From Bin5 sp965116395 (lineage in GTDB: Bacteria > Chloroflexota > Anaerolineae > Caldilineales > Caldilineaceae): a stretch of 64,000 bases of DNA. The notes under the pieces were generated by a model. That model saw nothing but the letters and a program-made list of their open reading frames with translations, made no database searches and was not told where the DNA came from. The stretch's first letter is position 1, and the number at the start of each line of letters is the position of its first letter. Below are positions 53,899 to 62,294 of the stretch, in pieces. The stretch spans positions 3,534,001 through 3,598,000 of the forward strand of contig OZ220684.1 of NCBI GenBank assembly GCA_965116395.1, given 5' to 3'. A program made the translations under genes and the position numbers.

Positions 53899-54822
53899 AT
53901 GGAACGGACACGAAATCTTCGACTTCCACCGCGGCAAGAGTTGCTCTTTCAAACTCTGCTAATAGTCGGCATCGCTCTAGGGTTGGTAATCGCGGCTCTG
54001 CCCTTTATGTGGATGGCCGTCAGCTCCTTGGGCACGGCGGGCCTGGTCATTCGCATGGGCTTCACCTGGGACATGTTCAACCCGCTCAACTGGAGCCTGG
54101 AACCCTATCTGATCGCCTGGAAGATGGCGGGCCTCAGCAAATATATTCAAACCACCACCATCTACGCGGTCACGGTGACAGTTCTGGCGACAATTACATC
54201 TTCACTGGCAGGCTACGTGTTTGGCCGCCTGCGCTTCCCGGCGCGCGACTTTCTATTCGGGCTCGTTCTTGCCACGATGATGATTCCTGGTTCAGTCACT
54301 TTTCTGCCACTTTTTATCCTCATGCTGCGTCTGCCGCTGTTGGGCGGCAACGACATTTTAGGCGCAGGGGGGCACGGCCTCTACAATAGCTATGCCGGCT
54401 TGATTCTGCCCAACATGGTCAGCGCCGGCTCCATCTTTCTCTTCCGCCAATTTTTTCGCACGCTACCTAAGGATCTGGAGGATGCCGCGCGAATCGACGG
54501 CTGCTCCGAACCGATGATCTGGTGGCGGGTGATTATGCCTCTGTCCGGCCCTGTCGTGACCGTGGTCGCCCTCTTCCAATTTCAGGGCAGTTGGAACGCA
54601 TTCATCTGGCCGTTGGTGATGTCCAGCTCCGAACGGCTGTACACGATATCGGTCGGGATGTATTCGCTGGCCTACGGCTCCGGTTCGCTGACTTCGATGG
54701 CCGAACTGTTTCAGTCGGTGCTACTGGCAGGATCGGTGATGGCGGTGCTGCCGATTTTGATTCTCTTCATAGCTTTTCAGCGCAAGTTTGTGCAGGGTAT
54801 CGCGCTCACCGGCCTGAAGTAG
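53899..54822 (+). CDS. Sugar ABC transporter permease, MalG/UgpE type
   Basis: 307 residues from the ATG at 53899 (a TTG six bases earlier is possible; no clear ribosome site). Helix 1 TLLIVGIALGLVIAALPFMW, then helices through TVTVLATITSSLAGYVFGRL and FLFGLVLATMMIPGSVTFLP, and the coupling segment DAARIDGCSEPMIWWRVIMP. Ends QRKFVQGIALTGLK, typical for MalG (…GxxxGxxKG). A Gly-rich insertion (LGGNDILGAGGHGLYN) lies in the loop before the coupling helix, as seen in some oligosaccharide importers. Confidence 0.94.
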   Translation: MERTRNLRLPPRQELLFQTLLIVGIALGLVIAALPFMWMAVSSLGTAGLVIRMGFTWDMFNPLNWSLEPYLIAWKMAGLSKYIQTTTIYAVTVTVLATITSSLAGYVFGRLRFPARDFLFGLVLATMMIPGSVTFLPLFILMLRLPLLGGNDILGAGGHGLYNSYAGLILPNMVSAGSIFLFRQFFRTLPKDLEDAARIDGCSEPMIWWRVIMPLSGPVVTVVALFQFQGSWNAFIWPLVMSSSERLYTISVGMYSLAYGSGSLTSMAELFQSVLLAGSVMAVLPILILFIAFQRKFVQGIALTGLK

Positions 54823-54863
54823 TTGGGCAAATCTGCACGTTGCGCAGCCACACGGCGAAACCC

Positions 54864-56054
54864 ATGATGACAAAACAGATACTGTCACCGGAGTTGGCCG
54901 AGGTCGAACACTCGCTGGTTGACTATGCGCGCGACCGCTATGCCGGCCACCCGCGCCAGGGCGGAATTTTCAACTTCGGGGACGGGGAGATCGCGGTCAT
55001 CTATAATCGCGCGCCTAGTGCCTACCGCCACCGCAACGACGTTAGGCATGGTTATGATGGATACCACGGCCGCTCACAGGTCATTCTGGCGCGCAGCTTT
55101 GACTATGGTGCAACCTGGGCCCGCGCCGATGATGTTGTCATCTTCGACGAAAGCGTGCCGGTTGAGGCGCGGCGTGCCTTTGTTCGGCAACTTGAAGTCC
55201 ATCCAGGCCTTGAACGAGACTGGATCGATCTGACTGCGCCGGAGACGACCATCTTTTTCGGACGCACCAACGCCGGGGAAGGATATCAGCCCGCCCTGCT
55301 ATGTTACGCGCTGCGCTCGCCCGATCGCGGCCGTACCTGGGAGGAAGTTCCGACACCTGTGCAGCCGCCCGCCGGGCACGGCATGGTGCATAAAGACGGG
55401 CATCCGCTTGTTCAGATGCCGGACGGGACACAGCTGGCGGCGATGTCGGTTGGCCTGCCCACAGGGGGCGTGGTTCTGTATGGCAGCGATGACAATGGGC
55501 TCAGTTGGGAACCGCTTGCCCGCATCAGTGACGACCCGACCGGGGACGGCCGGCCCACGTACGCCGGTTTGCTGCACCTGCCATCGGGCCGTCTGCAATG
55601 TTACACCCTCAACATCGACGGGCTGCGGGACGCGATTCAAATGAACCACTCCGATGACGGCGGCTACTCCTGGTCGCGGCCGGAACCAATCGTGCGTTGG
55701 GGCAGTTCCCCATGGGCCAGGCGCGCGCGGGAGAGAAGGGGCACCCTGTGGGAGGCCGGCAAGTACTATCGTTCGCCGTGGCCGATGCAGCTGGCCGATG
55801 GCCGCATTCTCGTCCTCTTCGGCCGCCGCAAACCTCCACATGGGATCGGTCTAATCGTCAGCAACGACGAGGGCGAGACCTGGAGCGACGAGCAGATTCT
55901 CCGCGACGACAGTCCGATCAGGGATTTGGGATATCCGGTAGCGACGGAGTTGGAGCCGGGCCGCATCTTCACCGCCTACTACTTCACGATGGACGACGGC
56001 AACGGCTTCGGCGGCACGCGCTACATCGCCGGTTCCACTTTTGTTCTCAAGTAG
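54864..56054 (+). CDS. Sialidase-like BNR-repeat protein with five Asp boxes
   Basis: 396 residues from the first of two ATGs at 54864; upstream open frame overlaps the permease. Asp boxes: SFDYGATWARA, SPDRGRTWEEV, SDDNGLSWEPL, SDDGGYSWSRP and SNDEGETWSDE, the most complete set in the window. No signal peptide, so it would act in the cytosol on what the importer just upstream brings in. Followed by a Gfo/Idh/MocA dehydrogenase 85 bases on. Sialidase or related exo-glycosidase activity is plausible; the sugar is not known. Confidence 0.87.
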   Translation: MMTKQILSPELAEVEHSLVDYARDRYAGHPRQGGIFNFGDGEIAVIYNRAPSAYRHRNDVRHGYDGYHGRSQVILARSFDYGATWARADDVVIFDESVPVEARRAFVRQLEVHPGLERDWIDLTAPETTIFFGRTNAGEGYQPALLCYALRSPDRGRTWEEVPTPVQPPAGHGMVHKDGHPLVQMPDGTQLAAMSVGLPTGGVVLYGSDDNGLSWEPLARISDDPTGDGRPTYAGLLHLPSGRLQCYTLNIDGLRDAIQMNHSDDGGYSWSRPEPIVRWGSSPWARRARERRGTLWEAGKYYRSPWPMQLADGRILVLFGRRKPPHGIGLIVSNDEGETWSDEQILRDDSPIRDLGYPVATELEPGRIFTAYYFTMDDGNGFGGTRYIAGSTFVLK

Positions 56055-56139
56055 GGCGGTCACGCAGATGAAGGATCGTCCAGTTCAGCCCGCCAAATGG
56101 GGGCGTTCTTAGCGGCTTTTGAATTCGGAGGTAAGGACA

Positions 56140-57132
56140 GTGACTGACTCGATCAATATGGCGCTGATCGGTTGCGGAGGAATGGGACGCAGCCACATGG
56201 GCAGAGCCCGCGACTTGCCGGAGTTGAACTTCGTGGCCTACGTCGATGTCCTTGAGGAGGCTGCCGCCGGGGCTTGCGAGGAGTTTGGCGGCCGCTACCA
56301 CACGACTGACGTCGAAACCGTGTGGGACGACGATGAAATCGACGCCGTACTGATCGCCACCCATCATGATTCGCACACGCCTTTTGCGACCCAGGCGGCT
56401 GCAGCTGGCAAGCATATCTTTCTCGAGAAACCGATGGCGCTTACGATCGAGGAGTGCCTGGAAATCGAGGAGGCGGTCGCCAAAGCGGGCGTCAAACTGA
56501 TGATGGGCTTCAAGTTTCGCTTCGCCCCGCTGGTCGCCAAGGTGAAGGAAGTTATTCCGACGCCCTTGGTGACGGTGGGCCAGAGCCTGCATGCCAACAT
56601 GAAAGGCTGGGCATTGACCCCGGAGCGCGGCGGCGGCCCTGTGCTCTCAAACGGCTGTCATGCTTTTGACCTGGTCTACTGGCTCAATGAATCTGAGCCG
56701 GTTCTCATCAGCGCGGCCGGCGGCGCGTTGACCCACCCGGAGATTGGGCTGGTCGACAACGCCGCGGTCTCGGTGCAGTTTGAAAACGGCAGCATCGCGT
56801 CGATCATTGCCGGCGACAGCGGCGATGCCCGTTATACGTCCAAGTTTTTCTTTGAGGTTTTAGACGGCCAGCGCACGGCGACGCTTCACGACCGATGCCA
56901 CAAGGTAACCTTTGGCGGCTGCGACATTGATTCGCTGTCTGTGGAAGACTTGCCCCACCCTGCGCCTTCCGACCCGGAGGGTACGCGAGGTGAACTGCAG
57001 GCTTGGGCCAGATGCCTACTGGACGATACCGAGCCGCCTACCGGTCCTCGTGACGGGACGCGCGCGACTGCGATGGTGCTCAAGGCATTCGAGGCTATCC
57101 GCACCGGCAAGACGCAGGAGTTGCGGTTGTAG
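56140..57132 (+). CDS. Gfo/Idh/MocA-family oxidoreductase
   Basis: 330 residues from the GTG at 56140, preceded by GGAGGTAAGG; a TTG at 56119 is less likely. Rossmann motif ALIGCGGMGRSHMGRARDLP at the start, the family EKP motif in HIFLEKPMAL (Lys is catalytic), and GGGPVLSNGCHAFDLVYWL with the conserved Asp/His region. Reaction: NAD(P)-dependent oxidation or reduction of a sugar or inositol. It ends the sugar importer operon and probably acts on the sugar released by the BNR protein. Confidence 0.92.
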   Translation: MTDSINMALIGCGGMGRSHMGRARDLPELNFVAYVDVLEEAAAGACEEFGGRYHTTDVETVWDDDEIDAVLIATHHDSHTPFATQAAAAGKHIFLEKPMALTIEECLEIEEAVAKAGVKLMMGFKFRFAPLVAKVKEVIPTPLVTVGQSLHANMKGWALTPERGGGPVLSNGCHAFDLVYWLNESEPVLISAAGGALTHPEIGLVDNAAVSVQFENGSIASIIAGDSGDARYTSKFFFEVLDGQRTATLHDRCHKVTFGGCDIDSLSVEDLPHPAPSDPEGTRGELQAWARCLLDDTEPPTGPRDGTRATAMVLKAFEAIRTGKTQELRL

Positions 57133-57150
57133 AGCTTGCTACTTGGGAAG

Positions 57151-57167
57151 AGCGGGCCCAGCCCGCT
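57151..57167. terminator. Hairpin between convergent genes
   Basis: AGCGGGC (57151-57157), loop CCA, GCCCGCT (57161-57167): a 7-bp GC-rich stem in the 44-bp gap between the rightward oxidoreductase and the leftward cupin. No T-run follows on either strand, so termination strength is uncertain. Confidence 0.5.
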
Positions 57168-57176
57168 GCCCCCCGC

Positions 57177-57491
57177 TTACTCAAACAATATCGTCACTAA
57201 CACGGCGCACTCTTCCTCCGCCTCCAGAGAGTGCATCGCGCCTCCCTCCAAGTAGAGCCACGAACCTGGAACCAGCGCTCGCGGCTCATCCCCTACAAAG
57301 AATGTGCAGCGACCGCTGAGGCAATGTACTGTAATGGGTCCGTCAACTTTATGCGGCGGAATTTTCTTGCCAGGAGTGAGATAGACTCGAATCGCCTCGA
57401 ACGCGCTCTCTTTGACGACGGCAGTAGAAGCTGACTCGCCAAAGGTGTTGAGGTCGATTACTTTCCCAGGTACTGCATGCTCTAAAGCCAT
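57177..57491 (-). CDS. Small cupin-domain protein
   Basis: 104 residues forming one cupin barrel. Motif 1 is KKIPPHKVDGPITVHCLSG with His residues in metal-ligand positions, and motif 2 is GSWLYLEGGAMHSLEAEEE with a His. Such small cupins bind a metal and act as isomerases, dioxygenases or mere ligand sensors. It follows the GcvT-like gene by 20 bases in the same direction, so the two are probably one transcript. Function unknown. Confidence 0.82.
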   Translation of the reverse strand: MALEHAVPGKVIDLNTFGESASTAVVKESAFEAIRVYLTPGKKIPPHKVDGPITVHCLSGRCTFFVGDEPRALVPGSWLYLEGGAMHSLEAEEECAVLVTILFE

Positions 57492-57511
57492 TTGGCTAAT
57501 TCTCCTTAAAG

Positions 57512-58603
57512 TTAACTAGACGCCTTGTAGAATGGTCGTCTGCATATTTGGGCTCTGCGCGGCCTGCCTCGGATTACGATGTGGATCTCCGAACCGATGC
57601 GGTGCATGCCGCGCGGCAGGTAACCAAGGCCGATAAATTTGTCCAGGGTCGGGCTTTTCATGCCGGTGGTTACGTGGCCAACCACCTTTCCCTCGGCACC
57701 GATGATGCCGTGATTCTCTCTGGGAACGGCCTTTTCTATCATTTCAAAGGCAACCAGGAACCGGTCGTTGCCCTCCAGCTTCACTTTCAGCAACGCGTTG
57801 CGCCCCAGGAAAGAGGGTTTCTGCAGGGAGACGACCCAGCCGAGCCGCGCTTCGTAGGGGTTGATTGAGGCGTCAATTTCGTGGCCGTAAAGCGACATGC
57901 AGGCTTCAAAACGCAAACTATCGCGGGCCGCAAGGCCGCAAGGCAGTAGACCGTCCGTCGCGCCCTCTGTCAGCAGCGCATCCCAGAAAGATACCGCCTT
58001 GTCCGGTGGCAGATAGAGTTCGAAACCGTCCTCACCCGTATAGCCGGTGCGGCCCAGGAGCATTTCGACGCCGCCGACTTCTGTCTGAAGCGCCGAACGG
58101 GGCGGCGCGGCGGCCAGGTCGGCAGGGCTCATCCTGTCCAGGATGGCGACTGCCCTGGGCCCTTGTACCGCCAGCATGTAGGTCTCGTCCGATATATCGG
58201 TCAATTCAACCCGATAACCATGGGTGAAGCTCTGCAACCAGGTGAAATCTTTTTCGCGGTTGGCGGCGTTGACGACGATAAGCCATTTTTCCGGTAAACG
58301 GTAAATGAAAATGTCGTCGACGATTGTGCCGTCTTCGTAGCAGAGCAGGCTGTAGCGGGCTTCCCATTCGGCCATGGTAGCAATGTCCGCCACCTGCACA
58401 TATTGAAGAAAGGGCAGGGCATCCTCGCCGCTGAGCGCAAACTGCCCCATATGGTCGATGTCAAACACGCCGGCGGCGGTGCGCACGCTTCGATGCTCAG
58501 CACTGGGGCCGGCTGTGTATTGCACGGGCAGTTCGTAGCCGGCGAACGGCACCATGCGTCCACCCAAGTTTACATGTCGTTCATAAAGTCGAGTACGTTT
58601 CAT
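57512..58603 (-). CDS. GcvT-family aminomethyltransferase
   Basis: 363 residues from the ATG at 58603 (GGAG and AAGG upstream; the open frame goes to 58630). GcvT landmarks: GRMVPFAGYELPVQY, GVFDIDHMGQFALSG, the folate-site Asp region EDGTIVDDIFIYRL, GRTGYTGEDGFELYLP and PRENHGIIG in the C-domain. In the glycine cleavage system this protein moves the aminomethyl carbon to tetrahydrofolate. No gcvH or gcvP is adjacent, so it may instead be a stand-alone demethylase-type relative linked to amine breakdown. Confidence 0.9.
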   Translation of the reverse strand: MKRTRLYERHVNLGGRMVPFAGYELPVQYTAGPSAEHRSVRTAAGVFDIDHMGQFALSGEDALPFLQYVQVADIATMAEWEARYSLLCYEDGTIVDDIFIYRLPEKWLIVVNAANREKDFTWLQSFTHGYRVELTDISDETYMLAVQGPRAVAILDRMSPADLAAAPPRSALQTEVGGVEMLLGRTGYTGEDGFELYLPPDKAVSFWDALLTEGATDGLLPCGLAARDSLRFEACMSLYGHEIDASINPYEARLGWVVSLQKPSFLGRNALLKVKLEGNDRFLVAFEMIEKAVPRENHGIIGAEGKVVGHVTTGMKSPTLDKFIGLGYLPRGMHRIGSEIHIVIRGRPRRAQICRRPFYKASS

Positions 58604-58689
58604 AGCCTTGCGTCTCCAACGTCGCGCCACGCTGTGCGCGATACAAGCTGCACTTTCAAAACCGATAATACAACAAGGCGACTAGGAAT

Positions 58690-58705
58690 TGGCAAATATT
58701 TGCCA
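58690..58705. promoter_or_regulatory. Perfect 16-bp palindrome, candidate operator
   Basis: TGGCAAATATTTGCCA reads the same on both strands. It lies 87 bases before the leftward GcvT start and 79 bases before the -35 of the rightward sensor promoter, in the only clear divergent control region of this end of the window. AT-rich centre with GC arms is typical of a dimeric repressor site. The cognate regulator is not in the window. Confidence 0.6.
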
Positions 58706-58783
58706 GGCCCGCCGTCACGCCGGTAACGGGACGAAAGTCGTGACTGCCAGTTCTAGCTATGATGGGATGGAATTGGCGGCGCG

Positions 58784-58811
58784 TTGACAAGGAATGACTG
58801 TCCGTTATATT
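58784..58811 (+). promoter_or_regulatory. Strong sigma-70-type promoter of the sensor-NTPase pair
   Basis: A perfect -35 TTGACA (58784-58789), a 16-base spacer and TATATT (58806-58811, 5 of 6). It predicts a transcript start near 58818, so the upstream in-frame ATG at 58794 lies inside the promoter and cannot be used; this supports the later start at 58914. Confidence 0.7.
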
Positions 58812-58913
58812 CTGAAAACTGCAGTGACCAGTGATCTGTTGCCAGGTGACGCGGGCTGCGACCGGTATATTCGACCACTGGCCATTTGCCAATGGTGTTT
58901 CGCACGAAGTGCC

Positions 58914-61900
58914 ATGTTTAGACGACCTTCAGGAAATAGCAGAGTTCAGAGACGCAGCGCGTTTATGCTGGCCGCGGCGGCTGTTGTGCTGCTGGTCTGG
59001 CCGGCGCTGGTCCAAGCGCAAGGGACGCTGATTCCGCCCTGGTCGGACTACACCCAGGAAGACGGCCTGGCCTCAAATAATGTTCTTGCCGTTTCCGTCG
59101 GCGAAGGCGAGGTCTGGTTCGGGACCGACCACGGTATCAGCCGGTACAACGGCGCGTGGCGCTCGTGGACGGAAGGCACTGATCTGCAGAGTGGTGTGCA
59201 TAGCATGACTCTGGGTGGTTCGGGGACAGACCTCTGGGCTGGCACGGCGACGGGCGCCGTACTTGTATGGGACGGCAGCGCCTGGGACTCGCTCACAAGG
59301 CTGGATGCTCCGGTACGGGCGCTGCTCTATACGGGGGACCAACTCTGGATCGGGACGGCGGCCGGCCTCTACCTCTGGAACGGCGAAGCCGCGTCCTCTG
59401 TGGCTGGGCTGGACGACGCATATATCAACGTGATCGGCAGCTCCGACAGCGGCGACAGCATTTGGGTCGGCACATCGGACGGGCTGTGGCTGCGGGAGGG
59501 GGGGCGCTGGCAAGCAGTCGGCGAAGAGGAAGGTGTGTCCGCCCTAGATGTAACCGCGTTGTGGGCCGAGGCCGCCGGAACGGTTTGGGTCGCGGCCGAC
59601 GGCAACATTGCATGGCGAGATGCTGCGACCGGCGGGTGGGAGCAGGTGGAGACAGCCCCTCTGCATGCGCGGGAGCGGGTGCGCATTACCTCTTTGACAG
59701 GAGATGGATCGGGCAGTGTGTGGGTGAGCACTGAAGGAGGAGGATTCTTCCGCCTCGTCGAGCGTGAGGCGCTTTCCTCGGCAACGCCGCAGTACGACGT
59801 GATTCAGCAGTCGATCAACAGCGGCGAAACTTCCTTCATTCATGCGGCAGCGATTGATCCGGCAGGCTCTCTCTGGCTCGGAACCGTTTCGGGCGTGTTC
59901 CGGTCAGACCGGGAGATCTGGGGGCGGGAGATTCATCCGCCGGCTGCAAGCCCTGCCAACGAGATTCAAGCTCTGCTTGCTGATGATCATGGCGGACTGT
60001 GGATCGGCACACGGGGCGAGGGGATCCGCCGCAAATCCGCCGGCAGCGGTCTGGACGATGAAGCATTCTATGGTGTTGAAAGCGGTCTACCCAGCCTGTT
60101 TGTAACAGACCTCGCTCTTGATGTCGATGGACGTATTTGGGCCGGAACCTGGTGGGGGCTTGCATCGCTGGAGCCCGGCGCCAGCCAGTGGACGCAACCG
60201 GTTCCGACGGAGGAACTACCTTCAGCCCTTGTCACAGCCCTGCTGGCACATCAGCGTCAACTCTGGATCGGAACCGATAACGGATTGGCGCGCTATGATA
60301 TCGCGGACGGCACACTATTGGTGGAAGATGCGCTGGCCCATCAAGAGGTCCAGGATCTGGCGCTGGATGCCTCCGGCCGGCTGTGGGCAGCAACCGAGAG
60401 CGGCGGCATCTTTGCCGGCAGCGGAGAAGGCAGATGGACCCAGTACCGGGCCGACTCGGTGGAAGGTCAATCGATTTACGGTGACAATGTCGCAGCGCTG
60501 GCGCCGGATCTGAAGGTCCCCGGTGCGATGTGGGCGGCAGTTAACCAGCACGGCCTGGTCTATTTTGACGGCCAGGCCTGGCAGGACCGCACTGCCACTG
60601 CCCGCCTGCCCAGCAAACTGTTCTACGATTTTTATGTCGACCCTATCGACTCTTCGCTATGGATCGGGAGCGAGGGCGGCGTTACACGTTATGACGGCCG
60701 CACTTGGGAAACGCTGACTGTCGAGGCAGTGCTGCCGGCTACCTCCATTTATTCGATCATCCGCATGTCGAACGGCGTTTATTGGTTCGGCAGCAGGGAC
60801 GGCCTGACATTCCACCGCCCGGACTCGATTCCGCCCTGGATCAGGATCGAGGGCGTTTCCGGCGCTGCAGAGCAGATTGCGGCCAACAACTGGGAGGTGG
60901 AATCCGACGGCAAGATCATAATTGGGTATGAGGCCGGCGATCTGTACACGCCCCAATCCGAACTGGTTGTCCTTTATCGGGTCAGCCCGCCCGGGCAGCT
61001 CGGCGCGTGGCAGCAGTTGGATCGTCCGTTTCTGGAGTTGTCCGACTTCACAGAGAAGGGCATATACAACGTAGAATTCCAGGTGCGGGATTTTGCATTC
61101 ACCTACTCCGAAGTAAGTAGCGTTTCCTTTGAGTCAGAGTCGCTGCCGGCACAGGTCCGGCTCCCTCTCCTGGGGTCGATACGATCGGACTATCTCATCA
61201 CACTAGTCGTCACCGGCCTGCTGGCGCTGATTGGCTTCGGCTATATGGGTATTGAAGTCATCCAGAACCGTCGCCGAACCTGGGACGCGGTGGTCCGCTC
61301 TTTCAATCCCTTTATCAGCGGCGAGCCGGTGCGGCGTGAGGACATGTTCTTCGGTCGACGGGAGATGCTGCAGAAGATTGTAGACACGCTGCACAATAAC
61401 AGCATTATGATTCACGGTGAACGGAGGATCGGCAAGACGACACTGCTCTATCAGTTGAACAACCACCTCTGGGGACTAGAGGACGACGAGTACTGGTTTG
61501 TGCCGTTGTATGTCGACCTCGAGGGCACGGAGGAACATACTTTTTTCCATTTCCTGATGGAGGAGATTCTGCACACGGCTTCATCGCTTTCCGGGCTTAC
61601 ACCGGCGACAAAAAATGCCCTTCAAGACCTGCTTTACTACCGGCCCGGGCACGAGGAGTATACGGACAGAGAATTTATCAGAGACCTGCGCGATGTGATA
61701 AAGGCACTGCAGCACTATGGAGAAGAGCTGCACCCGGGCAAGCATCTGCGCCTGATTCTCCTGATGGACGAAATGGACGTCTTCAATGCCTTCGACCATC
61801 TGATTCAACAGAGACTGCGGCGAATATTCATGCGTGACTTCGCGGCGACGTTGGGGGCGGTGATTGCCGGTATTCGCATCAGCAAGGAATGGGGGCGAAT

Positions 61901-62210
61901 TGAGAGCCCTTGGTACAATTTGTTTAACGAAATTGAACTGGAGCCTTTCAACCGCGAGCAGGCTCTTGAGCTGCTCACCGAGCCGGTGCGAGGCTTCTAC
62001 CGTTACGAGCCATCGGTGGTAGATTTCATCATTGAGAACTGTGCCGGCCGCCCCTTTCGTATTCAACAGTACGGTCTTGAAGCGGTCGGGCGCATGCTTG
62101 CCGAAGGGCGGCGTACGATTACGATGGAGGATGCCTTGTTCGCCCATGCGCATATTCAGCAAATGGGTGATAGTATCAATACTGGGTTGAGCGAGAACGT
62201 CGACGCTTAG
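58914..62210 (+). CDS. Membrane sensor: propeller and Y_Y_Y-like domain fused to a P-loop NTPase
   Basis: 1098 residues from the ATG at 58914. Signal/anchor helix (AFMLAAAAVVLLVWPALVQA, about 15-35). Then about 620 residues of ligand-binding-sensor propeller repeats of the two-component type (DLWAGTATGAVLVWDG, SIWVGTSDGLWL, QLWIGTDNGLARYD, SLWIGSEGGVTRYDG). Next is a Y_Y_Y-like beta domain (about 660-735: VVLYRVSPPGQLGAWQQLD) and one helix (about 760-782). The cytosolic part has HGERRIGKTTLL (Walker A, K841), LRLILLMDEMD (Walker B) and a C-terminal lid helical region. It lacks the histidine kinase normally joined to such propellers. Probably transmits an outside signal through ATP-dependent switching, together with the next gene. 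Confidence 0.88.
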   Translation: MFRRPSGNSRVQRRSAFMLAAAAVVLLVWPALVQAQGTLIPPWSDYTQEDGLASNNVLAVSVGEGEVWFGTDHGISRYNGAWRSWTEGTDLQSGVHSMTLGGSGTDLWAGTATGAVLVWDGSAWDSLTRLDAPVRALLYTGDQLWIGTAAGLYLWNGEAASSVAGLDDAYINVIGSSDSGDSIWVGTSDGLWLREGGRWQAVGEEEGVSALDVTALWAEAAGTVWVAADGNIAWRDAATGGWEQVETAPLHARERVRITSLTGDGSGSVWVSTEGGGFFRLVEREALSSATPQYDVIQQSINSGETSFIHAAAIDPAGSLWLGTVSGVFRSDREIWGREIHPPAASPANEIQALLADDHGGLWIGTRGEGIRRKSAGSGLDDEAFYGVESGLPSLFVTDLALDVDGRIWAGTWWGLASLEPGASQWTQPVPTEELPSALVTALLAHQRQLWIGTDNGLARYDIADGTLLVEDALAHQEVQDLALDASGRLWAATESGGIFAGSGEGRWTQYRADSVEGQSIYGDNVAALAPDLKVPGAMWAAVNQHGLVYFDGQAWQDRTATARLPSKLFYDFYVDPIDSSLWIGSEGGVTRYDGRTWETLTVEAVLPATSIYSIIRMSNGVYWFGSRDGLTFHRPDSIPPWIRIEGVSGAAEQIAANNWEVESDGKIIIGYEAGDLYTPQSELVVLYRVSPPGQLGAWQQLDRPFLELSDFTEKGIYNVEFQVRDFAFTYSEVSSVSFESESLPAQVRLPLLGSIRSDYLITLVVTGLLALIGFGYMGIEVIQNRRRTWDAVVRSFNPFISGEPVRREDMFFGRREMLQKIVDTLHNNSIMIHGERRIGKTTLLYQLNNHLWGLEDDEYWFVPLYVDLEGTEEHTFFHFLMEEILHTASSLSGLTPATKNALQDLLYYRPGHEEYTDREFIRDLRDVIKALQHYGEELHPGKHLRLILLMDEMDVFNAFDHLIQQRLRRIFMRDFAATLGAVIAGIRISKEWGRIESPWYNLFNEIELEPFNREQALELLTEPVRGFYRYEPSVVDFIIENCAGRPFRIQQYGLEAVGRMLAEGRRTITMEDALFAHAHIQQMGDSINTGLSENVDA

Positions 62211-62294
62211 ACCCAGGATTGGAAAACAAAGCCGACGCCTTCAGAGCGTCGTGAACTGGCTACCGAGAATGAGTCGAGGAACGGCCTGAGCGTT

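Noticed and set aside
58620..58710. Possible leftward promoter for the GcvT gene (TTGCCA and TATTAT on the minus strand).
   Set aside because: The spacer is 19 bases and the -35 overlaps the palindrome; too weak to annotate as a promoter.
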